Shown here: positions 1-7,418 of the stretch, one piece after another | How positions within the stretch are numbered: the stretch's first letter is position 1 | Layout: the number at the start of each line of letters is the position of its first letter | Origin: an uncultured Eisenbergiella sp. | GTDB lineage: Bacteria; Bacillota; Clostridia; Lachnospirales; Lachnospiraceae | Direction: 5' to 3' | Assembly (NCBI GenBank): GCA_947626995.1 | Contig: CANQUI010000003.1 | Coordinates: 1-64,000, forward strand | DNA length: 64,000 bases | The notes under the pieces: generated by a model | The model's database searches: none | What the model saw: only the letters and a program-made list of their open reading frames with translations | Told to the model about the DNA's origin: nothing | Position numbers and translations under genes: made by a program

Positions 1-16
1 GACTAAAATATAACAC

Positions 17-38
17 AAAGGCAGCATCTCTGCTTTTT
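17..38 (+). terminator. weak terminator-like hairpin at window edge
   Basis: GCAG (21-24) and CTGC (30-33) form a short stem closed by flanking A/T pairs and followed by TTTTT (34-38). It may terminate a gene lying left of the window. The stem is short, so support is weak. Confidence 0.3.
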
Positions 39-56
39 AAATATTCAGTTGTAACA

Positions 57-81
57 CATGTATTGTAATCCTACAAACATG
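57..81. repeat. interrupted palindrome upstream of integrase relic
   Basis: The left arm CATGTATTGTA (57-67) and right arm TACAAACATG (72-81) are reverse complements apart from one extra base in the left arm; ATCC separates them. It could be a repressor operator or part of an old recombination site. The rest of 1-217 is AT-rich and holds no gene that I can see. Confidence 0.45.
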
Positions 82-159
82 ACAGGCGTGAATAGGCCAA
101 GGCTCTTGAACCGGGTGTAAAAATAAAGTAAAATAAAATCGATGTCAGAAAAAACGGCT

Positions 160-186
160 GGATCAGAAGATGATCCTTGATATAAT
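160..186 (+). promoter_or_regulatory. possible promoter and operator of the integrase relic
   Basis: A TATAAT hexamer (181-186) lies 31 bases before the integrase start. Immediately upstream is a perfect inverted repeat, GGATCA (160-165), loop GAAGA, TGATCC (171-176), in the place of the spacer and -35. No good -35 hexamer is visible, so this would be an activated or weak promoter. Inference from sequence only. Confidence 0.35.
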
Positions 187-217
187 ACTATTGCTGTATT
201 CTGAGGAAAGGGAGAAA

Positions 218-1135
218 ATGGCTAATGACATAAGAAAAGACCCCAAAGGAAGAAAGCTGAAAGCGGGGGAAACTTATGAGGAAAAAACAGGAAGATACCG
301 GTATCAATACCAGGATGCCGCAGGCAGGCGCCGGTCAGTTTATTCCTGGACGTTGACGGCGAATGATACCGTTCCAAAAGGCGTGAATCAGAAATATGGG
401 GAATCCCTACGGGAAAAGGAGCGCTTGATCCAGGAACAGATCATGAACGGGATCGATACGGCCGCCGGAAACCAGTCTGTTTATATGTTGATGAAACGCT
501 ATACGGATCTGAAATGGAAAGATGTGAAAGAGACAACCCGTAATGGATACCGGACGCAGCTTAATTTTATGCAGTACGATCCAATGGGACAGCGCAGGAT
601 CAGGGACGTAGGCCCTGTGGAGGCGGAAGAATGGTTTCAGCAGCTTCACGACAAACAGGGCAAGGGGTATAGTACGCTCTGTACCCTGCGAGGGATCCTC
701 CGACCGGCGTTCCAGATGGCGAAGCGAAACCGTTGGGTGATGGACAACCCATTTGATTTTCCGTTGAACAAGAAGCGGTACGGCGGATCGGAAACCCGTG
801 AAGCTCATACGGGGCTGCGCATCAGCGAATTTTGCGGGCTGACAGCGGAGGATATCGACTTTAAGGATCATGTGATCCATGTCCGCAGGCAGCTTCTCCG
901 GTTGCATGACGGCGGAAAAATGATTCTTTATATCGAAACCTTGAAGACGGAAAACGGCTACCGGGCTGTGCCGATGCTGCCGGATGTGGAAGAAACCTTT
1001 CGGAAAGTGATCGCGAATCGGCCGAAGATACAGGAAAAGACCGTCTGGAACGAAGATCATACAGAGTGTGCGACAGGATTCCTCTGGGTTGACAGAAACG
1101 GGAACTATGAGGTGGCCCCATCACTCAATTCATAG
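218..1135 (+). pseudogene. Degraded Tn916-type tyrosine recombinase (integrase)
   Basis: Resembles integrases of Tn916-like conjugative elements: an N-terminal arm-binding domain (about residues 5-60, with the YSWTLTANDTVP region), a SAM-like core-binding domain (about 80-190), then the start of the catalytic domain with the first catalytic Arg in TGLRISEF. Two defects are visible. The stretch between NPFDF and TGLRISEF is only 16 residues, whereas the Tn916 integrase as I remember it has about 45, so roughly 30 codons appear to be lost in frame. The protein also stops after GNYEVAPSLNS, before the HxxR and Tyr motifs, so it cannot catalyse recombination. The start at 218 follows a purine-rich GAGGAAAGGGAG site. 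No other conjugative-element gene is present to the right. Confidence 0.75.
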
Positions 1136-1160
1136 CTCAACTGTTTGGAGAAAAAGATAG

Positions 1161-1172
1161 CTCATTTATGAG
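1161..1172. repeat. palindrome CTCATTTATGAG (copy 1)
   Basis: A perfect 12-bp palindrome, CTCAT-TT-ATGAG, in the AT-rich gap between the integrase relic and the phosphatase gene. A second copy with centre AA lies at 1244-1255. Probably a protein-binding site; its role is unknown. Confidence 0.5.
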
Positions 1173-1243
1173 CGAAAATTTTTCAAAGGAAATTATGAAA
1201 GCCTAAAAAAGCCGGAAAATACAAGGAATTTCAAGAAAAAAGA

Positions 1244-1255
1244 CTCATAAATGAG
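1244..1255. repeat. palindrome CTCATAAATGAG (copy 2)
   Basis: The second 12-bp CTCATNNATGAG palindrome. Its right arm runs into the ribosome-binding site (GAGGAG, 1253-1258) of the phosphatase gene, so a bound protein could block translation initiation or transcription. The two copies frame about 94 bases. Confidence 0.5.
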
Positions 1256-1266
1256 GAGAAATGAAA

Positions 1267-1776
1267 ATGTTAAAAATCCTCTTCGTCTGCCACGGCAACA
1301 TCTGCCGTTCCCCCATGGCGGAATTCATTTTAAAGGATATGGTGGCGTCCCGCGGCATGGCCCACCTGTTTTGCATCGACTCGGCGGCCACCAGCCGGGA
1401 GGAGATCGGCAACCCGGTCTATCCGCCGGCGCGCAGGAAGCTGGAGGAGCATGGGATTGACCCTTCCGGAAAGCGGGCGCGGCAGATGAAAAAAGAAGAT
1501 TATCGAGAGTATGACTATCTGCTGGGCGCGGAGCAGTTCAACATCCGGAACATGCTGCAAATTACCGGTGGAGATCCCGAACATAAGATTTACCGCCTGC
1601 TGGATTTTTCCCGTCGGCCCCGGGACATTGATGATCCCTGGTATACCGGGGATTTCACCGCAGCCTGGAACGATATTGTGGAGGGCTGTCAGGCGTTTTT
1701 GAATTATCTGGAGGAGACGGGGAGGATCGGGAAGGGCGTTTTTGCCCGGCGGCAGCTGTTTGGGAAAAAAGATTGA
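1267..1776 (+). CDS. Low-molecular-weight protein tyrosine phosphatase
   Basis: A 169-residue cytosolic phosphatase that removes phosphate from phosphotyrosine through a cysteinyl-phosphate intermediate. The P-loop C8-H-G-N-I-C-R14-S is at the extreme N-terminus and the general acid is in the DPW motif (D123), as in the family. Length is normal. ATG 1267 is chosen over ATG 1261 because GAGGAG (1253-1258) is 8 bases from 1267 but only 2 from 1261. It precedes a glycan O-acetylation unit; such phosphatases often oppose tyrosine kinases in polysaccharide loci, but no kinase is in the window, so that link is inference. Confidence 0.9.
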   Translation: MLKILFVCHGNICRSPMAEFILKDMVASRGMAHLFCIDSAATSREEIGNPVYPPARRKLEEHGIDPSGKRARQMKKEDYREYDYLLGAEQFNIRNMLQITGGDPEHKIYRLLDFSRRPRDIDDPWYTGDFTAAWNDIVEGCQAFLNYLEETGRIGKGVFARRQLFGKKD

Positions 1777-1800
1777 AAAAGCGGGAAAAAGCGGTATACT
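1773..1800 (+). promoter_or_regulatory. sigma-A type promoter of the MBOAT unit
   Basis: TTGAAA (1773-1778), a 16-base spacer and TATACT (1795-1800). The -35 overlaps the stop codon of the phosphatase gene, so the MBOAT unit can be transcribed on its own. Confidence 0.5.
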
Positions 1801-1852
1801 ATACTAAGGGATCCAATGCGGTCCGACATTATTTTTCATCGGAGTATTGAAC

Positions 1853-3274
1853 ATGAGTATCAATTCCATGCTGTTTCTCACCGCCTTCCTGCCCATTGTT
1901 TTCCTTTTGGACAGGTTGTGTCCGGGGCGCGGGAAAAGCGGCAATCTTGCGTTGAGGAATCTTTTGCTTTTGCTGGCGAGTCTGGCGTTTTATGCCTGGG
2001 GGGACCCGTCTCATATTCTGCTGCTTCTGGTTTCGATCCTAATGAATTACGGGCTGGGGATCTGGCTGGAACGGGCGCAGAAATCGGCGCGGCTTGTGCT
2101 GGCGGCCGGTATTTTGGCAAATCTGGCGCTTTTGGGATATTATAAATATTTTGACTTCTTTTTGCGAATTTTAAACCGGTTGCTCGGCCGGCAGTTTTTT
2201 GAAATGCAGCAAATCCCGCTTCCCATCGGCATTTCCTTTTATACCTTTGCGGCGATTTCCTATCTGGTGGATCTGTACCGGGAGCAGGTGCCGGCGGAGA
2301 AAAATCCGCTTTCCCTGGCGCTGTATTTTTCCTTTTTTCCGAAGGTCAGCGTGGGCCCCATTGTGCGGTACCGGGAGTTTGGCCGGCAGATAAAGGAACG
2401 TACGGTTACGATCCAAAAAACGGCGGCGGGGATCCGCCGCTTCGCCTACGGATTGGGCAAGAAGGTGCTGGTGGCCAACGTGGTAGGCGGCTGTGTGGAT
2501 AAAATTTACGGGCAGGATATTTCCAATGTGACGGGGGCCATGGTATGGTGCGCGGCGCTTTTGTATACGCTGCAGATTTATTATGATTTTTCCGGCTTTT
2601 CCGATATGGCGGTAGGGCTTTCGGGCATGTTCGGCTTTGAGATCTGTGAAAACTTTCACTACCCCTATCTGTCCGGTTCGATTCAGGAGTTCTGGCGAAG
2701 ATGGCATATTTCTCTGAGCAGCTGGTTTCGGGACTATCTTTATATTCCGCTGGGAGGCAATCGGAAGGGGAAGATAAGGACCTATCTGAACCTGAGCGTG
2801 GTGTTTCTGGCCACGGGGCTGTGGCACGGCGCCACCACCGCGTTTCTTTTCTGGGGAGCGCTGCATGGTTTTTTCATGATCCTGGAGCGGTTGGGGCTTA
2901 AAAAATTACTGGACAGGACGAAGGTGCTCCGGTATCTGTATACGATGGTCATTGTGATCTTTGGCTGGGTGATCTTTCGGGTGGCCAATCTGGCGCCTGC
3001 GTTTGCTTACATCCGGCGTATGCTGATGCCGTGGCGGTATACCGTCAGCACCTACGCGCTTCGGGAGCTGATCAGCAATCGCTGTATTTTCATGGCACTG
3101 GCCGGCGTTTTAGGGATGGGACTGATTCAGGCGCTGCTGAAAAAATGCGGCAGCCTTCCAAAGCGGCTGGAAGGCAGCGTTTGGGAGATGCTGTATTGTA
3201 TGTTTCTGGTGGCATCTTCCATCCTGTTTTTGGTAAACGGTACTTACAATCCTGCGATTTACCTGAATTTCTGA
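1853..3274 (+). CDS. MBOAT family membrane O-acyltransferase (AlgI/DltB-like)
   Basis: A 473-residue polytopic membrane protein of the MBOAT superfamily, which moves acyl (usually acetyl) groups from the cytoplasmic side onto extracytoplasmic glycans. The family core is visible: EFWRRWHISLSSWFRDYLYIPLGG around residues 280-303 and the invariant catalytic His in LWHGATT (His325). The start is ATG 1853, 8 bases after GGAG (1841-1844); an in-frame TTG at 1847 lies too close to that site. The next gene encodes a DHHW/AlgX-like protein, the usual partner, so a surface polysaccharide or wall polymer is the likely acceptor. The exact polymer cannot be told. Confidence 0.88.
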   Translation: MSINSMLFLTAFLPIVFLLDRLCPGRGKSGNLALRNLLLLLASLAFYAWGDPSHILLLLVSILMNYGLGIWLERAQKSARLVLAAGILANLALLGYYKYFDFFLRILNRLLGRQFFEMQQIPLPIGISFYTFAAISYLVDLYREQVPAEKNPLSLALYFSFFPKVSVGPIVRYREFGRQIKERTVTIQKTAAGIRRFAYGLGKKVLVANVVGGCVDKIYGQDISNVTGAMVWCAALLYTLQIYYDFSGFSDMAVGLSGMFGFEICENFHYPYLSGSIQEFWRRWHISLSSWFRDYLYIPLGGNRKGKIRTYLNLSVVFLATGLWHGATTAFLFWGALHGFFMILERLGLKKLLDRTKVLRYLYTMVIVIFGWVIFRVANLAPAFAYIRRMLMPWRYTVSTYALRELISNRCIFMALAGVLGMGLIQALLKKCGSLPKRLEGSVWEMLYCMFLVASSILFLVNGTYNPAIYLNF

Positions 3275-3293
3275 GTGGATAAGGAGTTTTGCC

Positions 3294-4412
3294 ATGAATA
3301 AAAAAGGAGCGGCTGCATGGCTGATCTGTTTTGCCCTTCTTCTGCTTTTGCCCCGGGCGGTGTGGTGGGCGGCGAAGGATCGGTTCGCTGCCGAGGCCAC
3401 GGAGAATCTCACGGCCACAGAGGCGCCGAAATTTCCGGGCGAGGATTACAGGGAATTTCCGGGCCTGTTTGAAAATTATTATAATCTCAACGTGCCGTTT
3501 CGGAGTCAGCTGATCACGTTAAACAGTCTGGCCGACGTCGTGCTGTTTCGGGAACGGTCTGTGAACGACAAGGTTGTGATCGGGGATCAGAACTGGCTGT
3601 TTTACAGCGCGGAAAGCGATATCGAAGATTATAAGGGGACCAATCTGTTCACCCCGGAGCAGTTGGAGCAGATTGCGGATCAACTGGTGGCGTCCCGGGA
3701 TTATCTGGCGCAGCGGGGAACGGAGTTTGTCCTGTTTCTTGCGCCCAACAAGGAGTCCGTTTACGGGGAAAAGCTGCTTCCTTCTTATTATCGGAAGGGA
3801 GAGCTCAGCAGGGCGCAGCAGCTGGTTTCCTATCTGCAAAAGAATACGGATATCCGGGTGGTCTATCCGCTTTCGGAGATGTTGGCCTATCAGGACGATT
3901 ATTCCCTTTACTGGCATTATGATACTCACTGGAACGCCGCGGGCGGTTATATCGGCGCCCGCGCGCTGTTAAAGGAACTGGGGATTGCAATTCCCCCGAT
4001 AGAGGAAATGACGCTTACGCCGGATTCTTATTCCGGCTATGATCTGGCCAGGATGATGAATCTGCAGAAATATTATGAGGAAAAAAAGCCGGCAGACATG
4101 AATTATATCGTGACGGGATATAATGGTAATAATCTGCAGGCAATTCTGGTGGACGATGCAACGGCGCTGATTTATCATTCGGACGCGCCGGATGAAAGAA
4201 AGCTGTTTTTGGTACGGGATTCGTTTGCCGGCGGGATGGCCGGCGTGCTGGCCAGCAATTTCCGCGATACTTATATGCCGCACTGGAACGGGTTTTTCAC
4301 GCAGTCCCAGATTGAAGAGCAGGATCCGGATGTGTTTGTACTGGAAGTGGTGGAGAGAAGGCTGGACTATTTGGAGACATTTTGTCTGGCGCAGGGAACG
4401 GCCGGAGAATAG
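3294..4412 (+). CDS. DHHW family / AlgX-like SGNH acetyltransferase partner
   Basis: A 372-residue protein with one N-terminal membrane segment (about residues 5-25) and an extracytoplasmic SGNH-hydrolase-like domain. The YWHYDTHWN segment (residues 206-214; D210 and H212) matches the DxHW signature of AlgJ/AlgX and DHHW proteins, and LVRDSF further on is probably the nucleophile Ser block. Family members take acetyl groups delivered by the MBOAT partner and transfer them to glycan hydroxyls. It follows the MBOAT gene by 19 bases with AAGGAG before the start, so the two are surely co-expressed. Confidence 0.82.
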   Translation: MNKKGAAAWLICFALLLLLPRAVWWAAKDRFAAEATENLTATEAPKFPGEDYREFPGLFENYYNLNVPFRSQLITLNSLADVVLFRERSVNDKVVIGDQNWLFYSAESDIEDYKGTNLFTPEQLEQIADQLVASRDYLAQRGTEFVLFLAPNKESVYGEKLLPSYYRKGELSRAQQLVSYLQKNTDIRVVYPLSEMLAYQDDYSLYWHYDTHWNAAGGYIGARALLKELGIAIPPIEEMTLTPDSYSGYDLARMMNLQKYYEEKKPADMNYIVTGYNGNNLQAILVDDATALIYHSDAPDERKLFLVRDSFAGGMAGVLASNFRDTYMPHWNGFFTQSQIEEQDPDVFVLEVVERRLDYLETFCLAQGTAGE

Positions 4413-4435
4413 ACGTCTGACGGAACGGGTGGTTT

Positions 4436-6109
4436 ATGGCGACGCAGTCAAAAAAGAGTAATTCTTTTGTAAAACAGGCCGGGATATTGGCAATGGCCGG
4501 GATCTTGTGCAGGATCCTGGGCCTTTTATACAGGAGCCCTCTGACGCATATCATCGGAGAAACGGGAAACGGCTATTATACGCCGGCATACCGGTATTAT
4601 CAGATGATTCTGCTGATTTCTTCCTATAGTATTCCGGCGGCGATTTCCAAGGTGGTTTCGCAGCGGCTCGCCCTGCGGCAGTATAAAAACGCGCAGCGGA
4701 TTTTTTATGTGGCGATTCTGTATGTGATCGTGGTAGGCGGGACGGCCAGTCTGTTCGCTTTTTTCGGGGCGAACCTCCTGCTTCCCCAAAGGCCCGCCAT
4801 GGTATTGCGGATGCTGGCGCCCACGATCTTTTTTTCCGGGCTGCTGGGAGTGCTGCGGGGGTATTTTCAGGCAAACCGGACCATGGTGCAGACCTCGGTC
4901 TCTCAGGTGCTGGAGCAGCTTGTGAATGTGGTGGTGAGTCTGGGCGCGGCCTGGCTTCTGATGAGAGCTTTTGCCGGGACGGATGAGCTGACGGCGTCCG
5001 CGTGGGGCGCTGTGGGAAGCGCCGCGGGTACCGGAGCCGGCGTTTTGGTGGCGCTGATTTTTATGATCCTTGTCTATCAGCTGAACAGAAAGACCATTCA
5101 GGGACGGGTGGCCCGGGACCGGACGCAGAAGCTTTTAAAAAACGGGGAGATCGTAAAGATCATCCTTTTTATGGTAACGCCCGTGCTTTTGAGCACCTTT
5201 GCATACAATGCCAGTTCCCTGATCAATCAGACGCTTTATCTGGAAATCATGCAGTCGGTACACGGTCTGGCGCAGGAAGAGGCGCTTCGTATCAACGGCA
5301 TTTACGATACGGAGGCGGTAGGACTTTCCAATATTCCCATCGCCATTGCGTCCGCGATGGCGTCGGCAATACTTCCCAGTATTGCGGCCAGCTTTGAGAC
5401 AAAAAATATAAAGGAAGTCAACCGTAAGATCCATACGGCCATTAAGACCATTATGTTTATCGCCATTCCCGCGGCTATGGGAATGTCCGTCCTGTCCCGA
5501 CCGATCGTCCGTCTTTTGTACAATACCGGAGCGCAGAGCGTGGCGCTGGCAGGCTGGCTTTTGGCGGCGCTGGGGCCCAGCATTGTGTTTTACTGTCTGT
5601 CCACCCTCAGCAATTCCATTTTGCAGGCGGTGGGTAAGGTGTCCCGGCCGGTGACAAACGCGGTGATCTCTCTTGTGGCGCAGTCGGCCGTCGCTGTGGT
5701 GCTGCTGCGTTTTACGAATCTGGGGATCTACAGTCTGGCGATTTCGGTGGATGTGTATTCTTTTCTGATGTGTGTTTTAAACAGTCTGTCCGTCAGGCGC
5801 GCCACAAAATACCGGCAGGAATATCTCAATACCTTTTTGCTGCCGCTGTGGGCCGCTGTGCTGATGGGGATTGTGGTGGCCGCGATCAACGGCGGGCTTT
5901 CGATGCTGCTTCCGGCCAACGCGGCGGGCAACGCCATCAACCTTGCGGTTTCGGTGATTTCCGGCTTGCTCGTTTATCTGACGGTTTCCCTGAAGTTTAA
6001 GGTCATGAGCCGGGAGGAGCTTCTTGCAATGCCCGGAGGCGGGAAGATCGTGAGTCTGGCGGAAAAGATCGGGCTCTTAAAGGCGCAGAAAAGAAAATTG
6101 CGGCCTTAA
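4436..6109 (+). CDS. MOP-superfamily polysaccharide/lipid flippase (SpoVB/MurJ-like)
   Basis: A 557-residue polytopic protein, with about 14 predicted membrane segments, of the polysaccharide transporter branch of the MOP superfamily. The N-terminal region (ILAMAGILCRILGLLYRSPL) and the Arg-rich loop after it are typical of the SpoVB/YtgP/MurJ group that flips undecaprenyl-linked glycans. It sits 23 bases after the DHHW gene, suggesting the substrate is the polymer acetylated by the two preceding proteins. Lipid II flipping or a sporulation role cannot be excluded from sequence alone. The ribosome-binding site before ATG 4436 is poor. Confidence 0.82.
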   Translation: MATQSKKSNSFVKQAGILAMAGILCRILGLLYRSPLTHIIGETGNGYYTPAYRYYQMILLISSYSIPAAISKVVSQRLALRQYKNAQRIFYVAILYVIVVGGTASLFAFFGANLLLPQRPAMVLRMLAPTIFFSGLLGVLRGYFQANRTMVQTSVSQVLEQLVNVVVSLGAAWLLMRAFAGTDELTASAWGAVGSAAGTGAGVLVALIFMILVYQLNRKTIQGRVARDRTQKLLKNGEIVKIILFMVTPVLLSTFAYNASSLINQTLYLEIMQSVHGLAQEEALRINGIYDTEAVGLSNIPIAIASAMASAILPSIAASFETKNIKEVNRKIHTAIKTIMFIAIPAAMGMSVLSRPIVRLLYNTGAQSVALAGWLLAALGPSIVFYCLSTLSNSILQAVGKVSRPVTNAVISLVAQSAVAVVLLRFTNLGIYSLAISVDVYSFLMCVLNSLSVRRATKYRQEYLNTFLLPLWAAVLMGIVVAAINGGLSMLLPANAAGNAINLAVSVISGLLVYLTVSLKFKVMSREELLAMPGGGKIVSLAEKIGLLKAQKRKLRP

Positions 6110-6132
6110 AATGACAAAACACGAAAAAGGTC

Positions 6133-6161
6133 TGGATTTTTATGGAACCAGGGAGTATAAT
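6133..6161 (+). promoter_or_regulatory. possible promoter of DUF3048 gene
   Basis: TATAAT (6156-6161) with a poor -35 (TGGATT, 6133-6138) at 17-base spacing, 45 bases before the gene. Confidence 0.4.
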
Positions 6162-6205
6162 ACATTGGTAAATTTTCAGGAAACCATGGATTCGGGAGAT
6201 AAAAA

Positions 6206-7372
6206 ATGAAAAAGATCAGTCAATTATGTCTTGTGCTTGCGATAATGGCGGTGTTGGTAGCATGCGGCGGCAGGGAGCAGGAAGAGGCGCCCGCTGAAAC
6301 GATAGAATCCGAACAGTTTTCTTCCCCTGAGACTTCTCTGCCTGTGGCGTCGGAGGAGGCGGAAGAAACGCAGGAGGGGCCGGTCAGTTATTTGACGGGA
6401 CTTGCCTGCACGCAGGAAGAGCAGGAGATGCGGCCGCTGGCGATCATGCTGAATAATATCAAGGCGGGCTGCCCGCAGGCGGGGATCGGACAGGCCTCCG
6501 TGATTTATGAAGCGCCGATGGAGAAGGCCGATGTGACCCGTCTGATGCCCTTATTTGAAAACTGGCAGAATATGGATTATCTGGGATACGTTCGCAGCAG
6601 CCGGGACTATTTCGTTTACTGCGCTCTGGAATTTGACGCAATTTACGCGCACTTTGGACAGGCAACCCCTTATGTGGGCGCCATGTTAAACAGCGACGAG
6701 GTGGACAATATCAGCGGCGCGGTGGCCGGCATTGACCGTCCCGCGACAAACGCCTTCCTGCGCACCAACGCGCGGAAAGCGCCGCACAACGTATATACCA
6801 CGGGAGAGGATCTGCTGGATGCCGTAGAGAAATTCGGCTACAGTCTGACCTATCACGAAAATACCCATAAAAAGAAATTTACGTTTGCGCCGCAGGGCGA
6901 GATCGCGGATTATCCCCAGGAGCAGGACGCCCTGGTGCTGTATCCGGGCGGAAAATCAACCGGCATCGGCAACGGCTATTCCAACGTGCAGGCGCGGTTT
7001 GAGTACAATGCAAAAGACGGGAAATATTACCGTTATCAGTACGGCGGCGCGCATATCGACGAACTGACCGGCGAACAGCTGGCCGTGGATAACGTGATCT
7101 TTCAGTATTGTCATGGCGAGTTCAGGGACAGTAACGGCTATATGTCCTTCCTTTGTCATGGCGGCTGGGAGCCGGGCGTGGATCACGAAGATGAGTATAA
7201 GGTACAGGTCTTTACAAAAGGAAAGATGATCGAGGGGACCTGGTCGCGCTACCAGGATACCGATCCGGCGCTGTATGTGGATCAGGACGGCAACCCCATC
7301 GAACTCAATCGCGGGAAGACCTGGATCTGTCTGATTTGGAACGAGCATGCGGATGATGTCGTGATCGAGTGA
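6206..7372 (+). CDS. DUF3048 domain lipoprotein (YerB-like), copy A
   Basis: A 388-residue predicted lipoprotein: a short hydrophobic signal ending in the lipobox LVAC (Cys20), then an acidic low-complexity linker to about residue 55, then the DUF3048 domain (about 60-385). Segments such as RPLAIMLNN, YVRSSRDYFVY and APHNVYTTGEDL are the conserved blocks. The family's biochemical role is not firmly established; YerB of Bacillus is a homolog. A clearly diverged paralog lies on the other strand at 60336-61499. Start ATG 6206 follows GGGAG. Confidence 0.85.
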   Translation: MKKISQLCLVLAIMAVLVACGGREQEEAPAETIESEQFSSPETSLPVASEEAEETQEGPVSYLTGLACTQEEQEMRPLAIMLNNIKAGCPQAGIGQASVIYEAPMEKADVTRLMPLFENWQNMDYLGYVRSSRDYFVYCALEFDAIYAHFGQATPYVGAMLNSDEVDNISGAVAGIDRPATNAFLRTNARKAPHNVYTTGEDLLDAVEKFGYSLTYHENTHKKKFTFAPQGEIADYPQEQDALVLYPGGKSTGIGNGYSNVQARFEYNAKDGKYYRYQYGGAHIDELTGEQLAVDNVIFQYCHGEFRDSNGYMSFLCHGGWEPGVDHEDEYKVQVFTKGKMIEGTWSRYQDTDPALYVDQDGNPIELNRGKTWICLIWNEHADDVVIE

Positions 7373-7418
7373 TTTTTTGGAGAACCGTGAAACCAAAGAA
7401 AAATAAGAGGTGCGCAAC

